Part shown: in pieces, positions 1 through 12,215 of the stretch
How positions within the stretch are numbered: the first letter of the stretch is position 1
How the letters are laid out: every line of letters begins with the position of its first letter
From: Pyrrhosoma nymphula
Lineage: Eukaryota > Arthropoda > Insecta > Odonata > Coenagrionidae
Direction of reading: 5' to 3'
NCBI GenBank assembly: GCA_963573305.1
Contig: OY754329.1
Coordinates: forward strand, 67,639,084 to 67,703,083
DNA: 64,000 bases
Translations under genes and position numbers: made by a program
The notes under the pieces: generated by a model
The model's input: the letters and a program-made list of their open reading frames with translations, nothing else
Databases searched by the model: none
What the model was told of the DNA's origin: nothing

Positions 1-2750
1 GTACACCAAAATTGACACCATTCACGAATTCGCGAGAACTTCGTGAGGCTGGGGTTTATATAATGGCTCGAGTAGGCTACTCAAAAATGCTAGAGCCTTT
101 CTTCAGTATCGTGAGTACTAATAAAAAGATGAAATTGATGGAATCGGTTTCAACAGCGTGAAAAATCCCTCTTGAATGACAATACACACAACTAAAATTC
201 TAGAGTATTCCAAATTATTAGCGTATATAATTACGCTCATCACTGACTGACTGACTCTGTAACACTGTAAGATGGAGCCACAGACACGGAAACACATTTC
301 ACCCCTGTGAACTACATATTCCTTTAAGGAAACGGTAGATTGGTGGCAAGGTGGTGGGTTGTGGGGTGGAAGGGGTGATGATCGATGCCCTGGTGTGGTA
401 AATATTTTTTCTTTTTTTCACAGTTTTTTTCACTGATCTTTTTATATATTGTGCTTTATTCATGGTAACTTCCATTAAAAATAGTTTCACGCAATTTCTT
501 ACTCTCTAAAGTGATAACTCGTTGATTACGAGGAGAAAAGCGAGTTAGATGGAGCCACAAATCAGTGTTTGTTATATTCATCATCATTCAAAACTAACTA
601 GTTGGCAATAAAAGTAGAGTAAATCAGACGCCTATGCATACATTTCGGTCTTCCAGTTGACCATCGACAGAGCGTATTCAAATCTCGTGAACACGTGCGT
701 GCCAATATGTAGGTACTTCAGGGTAGGATGGGAGATGCAAATGATGGGAGATGGTTTAGGGGTTTGCTAGAAGAGGAAAGGGGTTGGGGAAAGTAGTATG
801 GATAGAGGGACGTTGGGGGAAGGGTTATGAGGTATCTATGGGGTAAGGGGTCATATATGGGGTAAGAGTGGTCAATAATAAAAAGCCCTGAAAAATGTGT
901 CTTCGAGTTCCATTGATGTACCAACTCTCACCCAAAAATGCGTCTGGCTTCGATCTTGTGAGAAATGGTACTAACATGAACATATATTTTGCGTTGATAA
1001 ATTACGGTTTGAGGACTTTATTAGCTATTTCTCTAATGATGTAAATGAAATAAAATATGAGCGTTTATTAAATGGAAATACAAATTTTTCGTTTCGTATT
1101 GGTTTAACATAAGTGGTCGATAGAATTCATTTATTAGCTTCTCTTTACTAGAATAACAACTTCTCTTTATATTGACTAATGTTATACAACGTGTGCGGAA
1201 ATGGCGAGAGAACTAATCCAAGTTTATTATCAAAACATTTATCTCCTTTCATGCATTAATTTTCGATGTACTTTAAAAAACGACTTATAGTTACTGTCGT
1301 CACATTCAACATGTTGTGTTTTGTGATTTTAACCATCGTTGTGATTTGAAACCTACATTATTATATTTTATGAATAAGGGAAGGGGGGAGAGTTTGACTT
1401 CGTAGAGCGATGTAAAATTGTTGATACTTCCACCGAATATTTTTGTACTGACTATGTGTTAAATACACACCTACCTCTCCTTAAAGGTTCACCTACCCCC
1501 TGACCCCGGATCAATTACATTGACGTAATTTAACCTTGACCACCGTTCCTTTAATTCTTCCCATTTCACCGGCCTTCCTTCCATTCCCCAACCACGCTAC
1601 TTAACACCCCTCCCTCTACCCTTCCCCCATCTTCGAATTTGGTACACATAACCCTGCTACTCCATGTGAAAAAAACATCCTGATTCTGGAATGCAGTGCC
1701 GAAACCATGATCGGTTAGAAATTAAAGAGTTGGAAACGACCAACTGTCTTTTCTAACTCAACATTTTGAGCCCTAAACATTTCCTCCCAGTAACTCCTGA
1801 GACATTCTCTACATCCTATGGATGATTCTGGAACAACAAAAAGGTTACTCAAAAAGGATCTCATTCATCATGTCTCTACTCAAGAGTGACAGCAAAGACG
1901 TGGCAGTCTATCTTGGAGTTAAAAATGACTATGAATGTAGCTGAGTAAGTTCTAATTCTGGAAATGGACTACGACGCTTTGGTGGCATTAAACATGAATT
2001 CATGAACACGATTAAGTTGCAGTGGTCAATGAAAATAAGAATACAGAGCCTGTACTCATTTTTCCTCCCCAATCACAGGGTAGTGGATCGTGGATTGTTC
2101 GGTAGTTACAAAAGAGAACTAAGAAATAAAATAGTACTCGCTCACCAAAACCAAACACAAAATTCAGAGGAATATGTACCATAATGGATGGTGCCTAAGC
2201 CACCATTACGTCTATTCCTCATTTCTGAAACCACCGACAGTCAAATAGCCGCGAAAAAATAAAAGTTACCATTCTCCTCACAACAGAAGGGAAATTTTCA
2301 AAGAGATTCGGATAAAGGGCCGCTGCTTTGGGATTGCATCTCTGTAACCGTCACTATGACGTAACGACGTAAAAGATGGAGGTTGTCATTTTCTGAGTGG
2401 GTGGAAAAAAACTTGATTATCCGGCAAGCACAAGAAACACTTTTGCAAAGTCTAAAAAGTCATTATGCTTCTGGTCCAAATTCCCGGAATAAGAACTGAA
2501 AAATGGTGATAAAATAATATTTGGTTGTCATTTCTCGGTAGACTCCTTGCCTTCCCTTCGCTGAACTCAGCAGACACAAAGGTTAAAACGCGAGTACGTC
2601 TCGGGACAGATGAAAAAAATTAAGCACCTTCCTCTGGCCCCACTAACAATGCATTATAATTAGAGCGCACGTGCCCTTTATTGTACATACAATATACATG
2701 CTAGAAGGAATCCTCCTTAAGAATGCTCAGATATTGAGCTCTATCTTAGT
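1..2750. other. No recognisable gene; intergenic or intronic DNA
   Basis: No reading frame here looks like a protein I know. Two compositional tracts stand out: a G-rich plus strand at about 720-870 and a C/T-rich plus strand at about 1480-1650. The short frames inside them are composition effects. A TATA-like word lies near 56-63, but nothing else supports a promoter. Confidence 0.6.
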
Positions 2751-2757
2751 CTACTCT

Positions 2758-3080
2758 GAGAAAAGAGGACGGGAATAGGTTGAGATTTGGGTGTCGAGGA
2801 GAAAGGAGAGCGTGCAGTGGAAGGAAAGGAAGGCGAACGAGGATGTGCTTGATATAATTGGTGAAGAGAGGAAATCACTTGAGGAAATTAGGAGATAGCA
2901 GAGTTGGTTGTTGGATCAGATGGCAAAGGGATTCTGAAGGACGTGATATAGGGGAGGATGTGGGGAAAGTGAGCAGGGGAAGAAAGAGAAACGCTTTAAG
3001 GAATGGGATTAAGAGAGTTAGGACGTTTGCTGAAATTAAGTAAGAAATCATGAAAGGAGATAGGGCCATGGGCCTCAAAA
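2758..3080 (+). pseudogene. Non-LTR retrotransposon fragment, family B, C-terminal end
   Basis: The plus-strand frames read the region downstream of a reverse transcriptase: KANEDVLDIIGEERKSLEEI followed by a broken stretch rich in basic residues. It matches the pieces at 10929-11640 and 52920-53330 on the minus strand, which share a TNEEVL..GEE(R/M)K core. In endonuclease-type non-LTR elements this segment follows the catalytic domain. There are in-frame stops after the EEIRR block and at least one frameshift, so it is dead. The 5' part (endonuclease and palm) is absent, as in a 5'-truncated insertion. The family B label is only for this window; the clade is not resolved. Confidence 0.6.
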
Positions 3081-3119
3081 AATATTGAAGACGTTTTCTC
3101 TATTCCATAAAAACCTACC

Positions 3120-3270
3120 TATACTGGTAGATTACCGCACACCCATCACGCCGTTCCCTTTCGGGGTAGGCACCGTCAGAAATGTTAAAATTAATAGTGA
3201 TGGGCCTGTAATGGCGACTCAGCAAGAATCTCTGAATTTTCCTCATACTTTCAACTCCTGAAGTAGTCAC
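3120..3270 (-). repeat. Non-LTR family A, 3' tail only
   Basis: On the minus strand this is a short 3'-terminal piece of the commonest non-LTR family in the window. It is recognised by the block CGTTCCCTTTCGGGGTAGGC (plus-strand sense), which recurs with changes at about 14230, 54070 and 56200, and inverted at about 45640. It carries no coding part and looks severely 5'-truncated. Confidence 0.55.
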
Positions 3271-3849
3271 TTTGATTGCTCATAGGCTATTTTTTATTTA
3301 TTTTAATGCTATAACGAGAGGAAAAGATCGCATATCACATTGTTTGGTACATTTATTGGTTTTAACTCATTTATACCCTCTGTAACGTAGAAATATAACA
3401 TTTCCTTTTGCCTAAACATACGAAGAAGGCATAAATTTGACTGAAAGTCTAATATTTCTTTTTACTTTTAGTTGAACGTAATTTGACAAAAGTTCATTTA
3501 CCACAAAAAGGTTATGAAAAAACAGTAGAAAATGATTGTATTACTATATTTTACAATTTAATGAATAAATTATCAAAATTAACATGCATGAATTCACTCA
3601 ACTTTCAGTTAGAAAACGGAAATTTTAGTCACAATTGCTTTAAATTTCACTTGTGAATATTGTTTTTACAACCTGAGTTGCACACTTTCCGAATCATAGT
3701 TAAAAGAGTAATGGTCCTACAAAATCGAAAAGCAGTCGAAATGACTCCGTCCAACGTCCTAGTTTTAATAATACCCTCCATACTGCATTGTTCATGATTT
3801 CCTCTTTTGTCAGTAGTAACCTCCATAAGCATGCACAGATCTTGAGCTC
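3271..3849. other. AT-rich, no feature seen
   Basis: No gene, repeat boundary or RNA gene recognised; short frames here have no protein-like pattern. Confidence 0.5.
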
Positions 3850-4600
3850 TAGTTAACTGGGCTCGACGGCTCTAAAAGCATGGAGAACGCCTTCCTTAGA
3901 GATGCGAGGAAGATTAGGAGCGGGGGATATTTTTTTCGTGGATGGGATGCGGGGATGAGAAAACGGGGAAAAGGGTAGTCGTAGAGCCTGCGTGATATTC
4001 GCGCATCTCATGTTTCCCATAATTGCGAGACCGCCAGCCGCCTTATCTCTTCTATTTCCCCCTTCCTTAACACGCCACCATCCCTCCCCCAACAATTTCC
4101 CAACCGACCGAGAGAAGCGAATGAATGAACAGAAGGAACGCTCTCATAAAAAAAACCTCCCGAACGCTCCCGCGGGCTATTCTTAGGGAGCTGCCACCAC
4201 CAACACCACCTCCATCCAATGCGAGCGGCCCCACTATAGGTCCTTGTGGCTGTAATGATTCTCACGGCCATTCTGCTTCTCACCCTTAATCTCTTCCTCT
4301 CTCCCTTTCTCTTTTCCTCTTCTGCTTCTTTTCTTCCTTTCCCACATCCCTTCTACTCTCCCTTGTTTCTTCCAATCCTTCGTTCTCGGCCCTACGATCT
4401 GGATTATCTCTCGTATTCCCCCTCCCAGGGCTTTTATTACTTCGCATAGGCTTTAGTTTCGGGGTTTGAAGGGATCCTGGATTATTATTATTTTTCGGGG
4501 AAGGCTCTGTTCTCTCTTTAGTCTCCTTGCCCTCACGAGAAAGAGGAATCATTCCCACCCTCTCTTTTTTCAGACTCTTACGCTTTAATGTTCGTTTTCT
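3850..4600. other. GC- and pyrimidine-rich island, unassigned
   Basis: The stretch is clearly richer in GC and CpG than its flanks and runs into a long CT-rich tract at about 4280-4420. Overlapping frames of 60-90 codons lie on both strands, but none has a recognisable domain; they are favoured by composition. It could be a promoter, 5' UTR or an old CpG-bearing repeat. Similar islands occur at 15000-15411, 17440-17710, 20600-21120, 25080-25800, 33900-34710 and 51900-52630. Confidence 0.35.
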
Positions 4601-4616
4601 CCGATGACTTTGTTAG

Positions 4617-4710
4617 TAGGGCTGAGCCGATGATTCACGGACAATACCAATACAATCGGTATTTCATGGTATCAGATTATCTGGTATTATAGGCAATAAT
4701 AGAAGGCCTG
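4617..4710. mobile_element. hAT-like terminal fragment (tentative)
   Basis: The sequence TAGGGCTGAGCCGATGATTC followed by repeated AATACC/GGTATT words resembles a hAT terminus with its subterminal motifs. No matching opposite end or 8 bp duplication was found, so this is only a possible one-ended relic. Confidence 0.3.
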
Positions 4711-4799
4711 TTAAAACGTACACAAAAATACGCATACAGAACATATAAACATACATTTAGTGCATGCTCTTATAATGAAGCGAAGCCTAGACAATAACA

Positions 4800-5180
4800 G
4801 CTGCAGAGCAAGTGAGATTGGAAGGAATGAGGATGTGGTGTAATGAAGAATGATGAAGATCAAGTGGATGGAGAAAATCACCAACAAAGAAAATCTAAGA
4901 CGAGTTGGAGAGAAGAGAAATACGATGAAAAATCTTCGAAGAAGAAGATATAAACTTAATGGGCATATTTTGCTGCAAAATATTCTATTGAAAAAAATAA
5001 TGGGAGGAGAAGTGAATGAGAAGAGTTATAGAGAGAGACCAAGAATGGAACACATAAAGCAAATTGTGAAGGACGTCAAAGTGAATAATTACGTGTGATT
5101 GAAGCGGTTGGGTAATGGGAGAGTGGACTGGTGAGCTGCAGCGAACCAAACTTTGGATTGATTACTACTGATGATGATGA
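4800..5180 (+). pseudogene. Non-LTR retrotransposon fragment, family C, C-terminus and 3' tail
   Basis: An open stretch from about 4850 reads MMKIKWMEKITNKENLRRVG, then GHILLQN and RPRMEHIKQIVKDV, before a stop at 5096. This is the C-terminal region seen after the reverse transcriptase in endonuclease-type non-LTR elements. The minus-strand copy at 12665-13320 has the same order of blocks and reaches further upstream. Past the stop comes AGCTGCAGCGAACCAAAC, a short stem-like word and a GATGATGATG tail, which marks the element's 3' end. The catalytic domain is missing. Confidence 0.65.
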
Positions 5181-5344
5181 CGTATGAGATGTGAAAACTG
5201 ACTGGTAAAGTAAGATATCATAAACTATAGGCTAACAATGTAATAACTTCAAAATAATTACGGAGTAAATCTAAAAAATATATCGGGGGTATGTTGCTTG
5301 GAAAGTGATTTAAACAGTCCATTACCATGAGAATAAAATATTCC

Positions 5345-5420
5345 GCATGGATCGGGAATGGAACCACTAACCTATGCCTGATTATGCCAATGCGCTGATC
5401 ACCAAGCTACCATCACTTCG
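5345..5420 (-). repeat. tRNA-derived SINE head
   Basis: On the minus strand, TAGCTTGGTGATCAGCG resembles a pol III A box, and about 35 bases downstream GGTTCCATTCC differs by one base from the B-box consensus. The spacing fits a tRNA-like promoter, but the segment cannot fold as a full tRNA, so a SINE head is preferred over a tRNA gene. Confidence 0.5.
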
Positions 5421-5694
5421 TAAGTACGACGTTTGATTCTTGATCCATGGGGTTTTTTTCTCTTGGAAATACAATATATTTTATGGCCTTAATATTTCGG
5501 CGGTAGTAAACAGCTTCATCAATGGAAGATATATACCTAACGGCATTTTGATTTTAATAGCGAATCACCGTAACTTCAGACCTAGCGCGAGGGAAACGCG
5601 TACGGCACATTTGCGGCGCAGCATACAATAAAATAGGATTATAAAGTGAAAAGTAGAAGAGTTCTCCGATGAATAACTGAAAGAAAGACGCTAC

Positions 5695-6060
5695 TCTGCT
5701 CTGGATAAGCCACATCTCGAATATACCGCGAGTAGGTATTTTGGACCCTGCGCAGAAAGATTAAATTCGCGAAATACATAAAATACAAAATAAAGCCATA
5801 CGGTTCGCTAAAAACTGTTACAAGCGAGGATAAATTGTCACATTGCTGTTGGAAGGACTAGGTTGGAAGCCATTAGAGACTCGGAAGCAACACGCTAGGC
5901 TTGGATTACTTGTAAAATTCAGATCAAGCACGTTTCAGAACGACACCAAGGCTATTATGTTGACCTCGCGCTACAATCCAAAATAAGAGAGATACAATGC
6001 CAAACTGATGGGTACGAAAAATTCCTTCTTCCCACGCTCCATTTATGATTATAACAAATG
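5695..6060 (+). pseudogene. Non-LTR retrotransposon fragment, family D (CR1/Jockey-like C-terminus)
   Basis: The plus strand reads LEYAA.IWDPAQK, then IQNKAIRFAKNCYKRE, SVTLLLEGLGWKPLETRKQH and ARLGLLVKFRS. This succession (LEYA.xxWDP, IQ.KA.RF, LGW.PLE.R) is the well-known segment just after the thumb of CR1-, L2- and Jockey-type reverse transcriptases. It has frame changes near its start and a stop soon after, and lacks the catalytic YADD region. A second piece of the same segment lies on the minus strand at 11913-12215. Confidence 0.65.
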
Positions 6061-7905
6061 CAGCGTGACACTAACATAAGGCAAAACATTAACATACAAT
6101 TCAACTCTGTCCCCTCCCCCCTATTCCTTTTCCCTATTTTCCCACTTTGCCATGGCTGGTGTCCTCATACCCTCTGACACACGCCTTTACGGCGGATCGC
6201 AGGGTGATGTGTGGATGTGAAAAAAAAGAGTAAAACGTTTTTGCTTTACTCTCTCCACCTAAGCTGACCACCCACCTACGTAGCCTTACTTGGGCACAGG
6301 GCAACGAATCCCTTCCCCAACCTCTCCCCATACCCTCCTACCTCTACTCCTCCGTCACCTAACAACTATCTCCCCCTCTCATTTTTCAACTATATAAGCA
6401 AAGATATTTTAAAATGTTGGTACTTGATGATGTCACGACGCGACGCGATGAAACCCGGGTTGTGAGTTAAAATAAAATTTATGAGATAAACAAAATAACT
6501 AAGTATTTCATCCTTATATATTTTAAACAGCTCAAAAATACCACATTTTTATTTCATAAAGTAAAAAGTAGCACGAGGACCACTTGAAAATATCTCTGGA
6601 TCTCTATCTAACCTCAATCTTACGGGCAGCGGTCGTCCTGGAGAATACGCCCGTTATGCGAGAGGTGTCTTTAAGATAGAGGTTTCACAAACAGATTGAT
6701 TTATGAACTCGATGTTTTCAGGTGTAACTTTGTGAAAATGCATTATGGCTGAATGAAAAATAACTTTGTAAATTATAGCCATAGTTAAAATTACAATGCT
6801 ATTATTGATTCAACCGAATTGATTTATACATTTTTTCATGAACGTAGGTGAAGTATCAAAATCACAATGAAATTTACGACTACCAAAAAGGATTTTTCGT
6901 GCAACTATTATTGAAAACAGATAAAGCAATAAAAAATTTCCACGAAACTTCAATGATTGTATGAGCATGCAAAAATGGCTAAATGTTTATGTAGATTGAA
7001 GAAATAAATCAAAATATGCCCGTTTTGGATAAAGTTGTATCCTAAAGATGTCCGATTCCATAAGTTGGAGTGTTCATGTGTGAGAATGCCAGGCAAAGAA
7101 AAGTCTCATGCAACACAGCCTGGGGTTTGGATACGGTCCGTAAGCTAGAGGTGTCCGTCTGTCAAAGGGGTCCGTATAGAGAATATTTTAACTGTAGAAT
7201 ATCGTGATATACATCATATTTGAGGAAAATTATGCTTCAATGCTTGTCATTAATTTAAAATATATACTTTCGTAACTAATGTTGCATCACCAGCTTAAAG
7301 GTATGTTTTTGGTTAGCATCTACAAAAGTCTACCCATTTCTCTGTTATCTTTTCACTTTTCTGTGCATTACTTGCCCGTCATTGAGTCTCTTTTGAGCTC
7401 CTCATGTTTTCTGCCTCTTCTTAAGTCGTCCATAATGACTTTCCTTTGGATGAGAAATATCGGAGTATGGAATTGCATCGGAAAAACTGATATCGGACCA
7501 GCTCTAACTTTTCCGCCCTCTCCCACGCAGTTTTTTCCCAATTTTTTTCAGTTTTTTCATTCCGACGGCAGGTTAAGATAAATGGGAAGAACTATTTTCT
7601 CTTACCCGTTATTTGAGCTCAAGGCTATTTCTTTCTCCTGGTGACCTTGTCCCAAATAATAAAACACTTCTAAACCCCTTTTTTATTTTTCTTCTCTTCC
7701 TTCCCATTGTCTTTTGACTCTTCCGTAAAATAATCAAAAGCGTGTTCGGAGGAAATCCTACTGCTTTTATATTCGTGTACCCACGAAAATTTATTATTTT
7801 TTTTAGACATTGTTTTCAAAACCTGTGGTTTCCAAAAATGGGTATTTTCATGTTCATTTTTAAATTTCACTATTTAGAAAGTCACTAGAAAACGTTAGCA
7901 CGTTA
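6061..7905. other. No gene recognised
   Basis: Mostly AT-rich sequence without repeat boundaries I could define. Short frames at about 6134-6331 and 7279-7870 show no known domain. Confidence 0.5.
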
Positions 7906-8174
7906 ACGTAAGTTTACACTGGAAAGTTTATTGCACATGCTACTTGCAGCAAGGGACTTTAGAAGAAAATTGCAGGTGTTAACGGCTCTGGAAGCTCACT
8001 TGCAGAAATTTTAAAAATTTTGGCAAGCCGCTTGCAGCAGCGTATTGTTGCCAATGTAAACAGCAACCGATCTGTCTCTGCACAAACTTGTGAAAATATA
8101 TCGTCAGAGTAAAATTCTCCACACTTTCTTGCAGAAGAAACTTGAGGAAGTAACTTGCTAGTTTAAACTCACCA
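7906..8174. mobile_element. TTA-flanked MITE, copy 1 (PIF/Harbinger-like)
   Basis: A 269 bp element is flanked by TTA on both sides (7903-7905 and 8175-8177). It starts ACGTAAGTTTACACTGG and ends AGTTTAAACTCACCA, imperfect inverted repeats of each other. It is built largely of inverted CAAGTT/AACTTG words and has no coding capacity of its own; the 103-codon frame crossing it is a by-product. Copies of 271 bp lie at 25930-26200 (inverted) and 59607-59877 (same orientation). The TTA duplication and lack of an ORF fit a PIF/Harbinger-type MITE. Confidence 0.65.
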
Positions 8175-10928
8175 TTAAAAGTGTTTATTCTGCGGATGTG
8201 CACCCGGGTACCCAGATATTGAACAAAGTTTTGTATTCCGATTATTGACATAAGGCGCCTATTCTCTTCTTGCTTGCCTTTTGATAGCATGGACGAGTGG
8301 ATGCATTATCAGGTATAAAATGTCTACCTTCTGTGTAAAATTTAAGGTAAAAGTCTCTTCATACATAAATAAGTTTCCTGAAGTTATGGATTCTCCTCGA
8401 TTTTACTAAGATTTTTTGCTGGGAATACGGATTAATATTAATTTTAATAAATAAAAAATGTATTTTGAGAATGCATTTTCAAAAAGTAAATGCATGTTGA
8501 TTTCAAATGACTTATCGATGGAAAACAGTAAAAATGGCAAAGTTAGTGCATCAGTCGGTGGACCACGCCCACGTTACAGCTTCAAGCATTGGCCACCATA
8601 TAGCAAACGCCCTCTCCATCTACCTCAATGCTACCTATCTACAGGTTACCGAAAGTTTCGCCTGAGTACTTTTTTTAATTCATCGCGATTCGTGTGCACT
8701 GTTATGTTCCGATCTGCGGTAGCTTCAACACCTTGAATTTACAACTCCAACTGACTCATTTTTCTGCTTCATGTGATTGACTCATTCAGACCTAATTTTG
8801 TGAAACCGATTCGTTTTAATACAAACAATAGTTTAGAACTCATCCACACTTGTATTTTATTACCGAGCGAAAATATGCCTGCGAGATACTCCCCACTCCA
8901 GGAAATCCCTCTGTCCCTGAAGACCGAGCACTCATGAACCCTTTAACCCCCACTCTCCTATCGGGGACGGGCCAACATGACCTTAACCGCAACCATCACC
9001 CCACCCGAATCCACACCCTCACCCCTCCCACCTTCCGTCCCACTCCCTCCCTTTCCAAACACCCCCTCTCACATTTATTCCAGTCCCCCAACCCTTATAA
9101 GGAGGAAGATGATGGCGATAATCGCAGCCAATCGAAGTTGTCACTTGATTATTCACTTTCTGTAGCTCGCAAATAGTCACGGTTTCAGTGGTTGATTATA
9201 TCTTTCAATACATTTTAAAGGAAATACGGTTACGGCTTAAATCGGTGACTTTAATGGTCTTTTCTGGTAAATAACTGCCAGTTCCATGTGCTCCAGGGGA
9301 GAGCTGTCAATCAATGGACTTTGGCTAAAGGTCAACCTACGCGCAGAATCCCGAAAAGAGGGTTCTTGACCTTAAGAAGAGCAGTTTTATCAGCTATTGT
9401 TATCGCTCGTGAATTATTAAGAAACTTACAGTTGACAAAAGAGCGACTTGTACTCCCGGGCAAATAGGAGGGTGTTTAATTACTATTTGTGCATTTACAT
9501 GCCTTTATTATTCATATAATGCTATAATTGCTATTAAACAAAATGTTATTTATATTGTTCCAGTCATAATTTCCCCGCTGTTTTTCCATAAGGTGCTGAA
9601 TATTTTGAAATTTTTAAAATGTCATGCTCCCAGTACCATGATATTTGATATACTTACTGTTAAATAATGTACCTACTTTATCGAATGAAGAGTTTGCCAA
9701 CTTTACTAGATTAAAATATCGGACATATTATTCCCTTAGCACAAAAAAAATAGCGTTCGGTATCAGTGATGTAAGTTACCACGACAGGTGATATGTCCCT
9801 GGGTTTTGGGCAATATGCAGGAATTAGTTCCACAGCTTTAGTCTCTCAGAGTAAAATATGCCTCAAAATACGATGGCAACCCATGGTACAAATTTGGATG
9901 GGCGACCCGAAGTATCCTTTTTTTGATCTTTGATCGAAAAAAATCCTCTTTTTCCAGGAAAACGTGGACTTTAAGGCATTTGTTCTTACCCATCTTTATC
10001 TTGGTATGACGGAAGAAAGGAGGGTATTATAGCTTATATAGCTACGTGTGCTGAATCTCTCTCCATTCAGAGAGTTCTCAGGATTTACGCGAGATGGCAG
10101 CATTGAGGCAAATGCGATAGCTTTTTAACGCAGATTCGTAAGTAAGAGAGATTCAGGACTAATTTTGTGGATCAAAGCCATTCTCATAAAAATGATAGTT
10201 TAGTATTTATCAGGGCTTATGATATATTTCCGACCATGATGTCAGTAATTAATTGCCTTTCCAACGTTGCAACTTTATAATTAGTTGCTGAAATCGAGGT
10301 TGGAAATATGTAAAGGTCAGAATGTTTTAATAAAGGTCAGACGTATATTTGTGGATTAGATAGGGCTATCGTTTCTATTGAAATGCTCTAGATACGTTTG
10401 GCAAAAACTAGCAATGCTAGATTTTGGCATTCTTTTGGCCTAATGGGTACCTAACGGCCATTTTATGTGACATTTCCTTAATAATTTAATGGAGAAGATA
10501 AAACAACTACACGGGGCAAGGGTGCTCACGTGGTTTACAACGGCTAAGAGTATTGTAGGGCATTACATCAAATAATCATATTTTTATGACATTTTCGCCG
10601 TTGTTCACAACTTAAGTAAGATTTTTACTCTGTAATGTTCATAAATCTTCTCCGCAGAGGATTGTAAATATATTTTTAGCATTATACTGAATACAAAGTA
10701 TTGCAATCATGATTAAAGTATTTTCAAAGTCGTAACGATGATAACAAACATATTGATTTTCTCAAAAATTTGCATTGACTTCAATAAATTTTTTTTTATC
10801 TTTATTAGGAATATTTGATTATTTAGTAAAATTCTGATCATTAGATTGACATTGGTAAGTGTCACAGTTTGGGGATGCGGCTACAGATATTCGAAGCGAT
10901 CTGTCTTTAAGAATTATTGAAATTTCAT
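8175..10928. other. No gene recognised; C-rich tract inside
   Basis: The plus strand at about 8936-9110 is strongly C- and A-rich and holds overlapping frames that are best explained by composition. The rest is AT-rich with nothing I can assign. Confidence 0.5.
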
Positions 10929-11640
10929 TCATTCAAGTATTCTACCAGCTGATTGGTAGTCTCTTGGACAGTCCACATTCTGCATTCCGATTTTATAGAT
11001 ATTGTCTCGCTTTCCCTCCAAAGGATGTTCCGCCATAAGATCCCTCTTTAATTCATTATATCTTCTACCTTTTATTTCGTCCAGAATTCCTATCCTCTTC
11101 CTTCCTCTTCTACGTTTCCCCAATGTTCTCCCCTCTATATCTCTCTTCAACATGCCCTCTCCTCTCAAAACCTCCTCCATCCATCTCTTCTGCCTTCTCC
11201 GCACCTCTGCTTCAAGCTTCCTCTCCTCTCCAACCATATCCAATACCTCCTCGTTCGTTTTCCTCGTCACCCACCTCACCCACTCTCCATCCTCCTCCAA
11301 ACCCACATCTCAAACGATCTTCCGGTCACACTTCATCCTCATAAATCCCACGATTAAGCACAAAAAGTTTTCCTCTTCCATTCTTCCCCATGCTCTTTAA
11401 AAACTCTGCAGATATGTCATCTATTCCCACCGCCTTTTTCCTTGTAATGTCTCGTAAAGCTCTTTAGATTTCGCTATCTAGGATACCTGGTCCGAGGCCA
11501 CCTCTGTCGATATCGTATTTTATTTATACATCCAACGTATTGGGCCTTATTTCTTTACCATAAATCTCTTCAACATACTCCTTCCACCTCTCCTGGATCT
11601 CTTTTGATTCTACTATCATCTTTCCCGTCTTGTTTTATAT
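10929..11640 (-). pseudogene. Non-LTR retrotransposon, family B, with internal deletion
   Basis: Reading leftwards from about 11640, the first part shows the start of a reverse transcriptase: KEIQERWKEYVEEIYGKEI, then DRGGLGPGILDSEI, KKAVGIDDISAEFLKSMG. In these elements that is the linker and first palm motif. Instead of continuing to the YADD motif, the sequence passes at about 11310 straight into the downstream domain, WVRWVTRKTNEEVLDMVGEE, then RQKRWMEEVLRGEGMLKRDI and KRRRGRKRIGILDE. The central catalytic part is therefore missing. The C-terminal part is open for 125 codons, longer than in the copies at 2758-3080 and 52920-53330. Confidence 0.7.
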
Positions 11641-11912
11641 TGATATTAAGGGCTAATATTTCGCAAAATTTATCGTATTAGAGTCATTCTTTTTGGCAAA
11701 AATAGTTTGGATCGAAGTTGATTTTGCCACAATAATTGTTAAACTTTGGTCCTATCACTTAATATAGGGAGGAGGATAGGACGAAATGTGAATTACGTGT
11801 CTTACTGTGCCGCTCTGTCACTGTCGTAATCACTAATCGTGCATAGGAAGAAGAAATTAAGTACCCAACTATTTGGCAGTCCATCTATCTTATTTATTCA
11901 ATTCTGTTAGTT

Positions 11913-12215
11913 TTACAGATGTTGTCTTTCGTCAAAATAGTATCCTCCTAGGTACCCTAAAACTAGCGGGATGTGAACTTTCCTAGTAGGTAACATGAGC
12001 GTCGCGTGTGGCCTGCAAATCTCTAGCGGATCCCAACCTAGTCCTTCCACCAACCACGTTACACTCTCAAATTGCTCGTAGACATTTTTGACGGAGCGTG
12101 AAATTACGTAGGTGCAAACATATGCAAACAACCCGCGACCATGGCGATTACTTACCCAAGCGTCACCCTCTTCACTTCCCCGCTCGTGGTACGCTCCTAC
12201 TTTTCTTCCACCCAC
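11913..12215 (-). pseudogene. Possible non-LTR family D fragment
   Basis: A 100-codon frame contains FESVTWLVEGLGWDPLEICR, close to the SVTLLLEGLGWKPLETRKQH block at 5695-6060. The rest of the frame is not recognisable. Only about 100 bases carry the similarity, so the extent is uncertain. Confidence 0.45.

Noticed and set aside
8936..9176. 108-codon proline- and threonine-rich frame
   Set aside because: It follows a C-rich tract open in more than one frame, with no domain or codon pattern.
11002..11400. 132-codon plus-strand frame rich in serine and proline
   Set aside because: It is the complement of the family B coding remnant.
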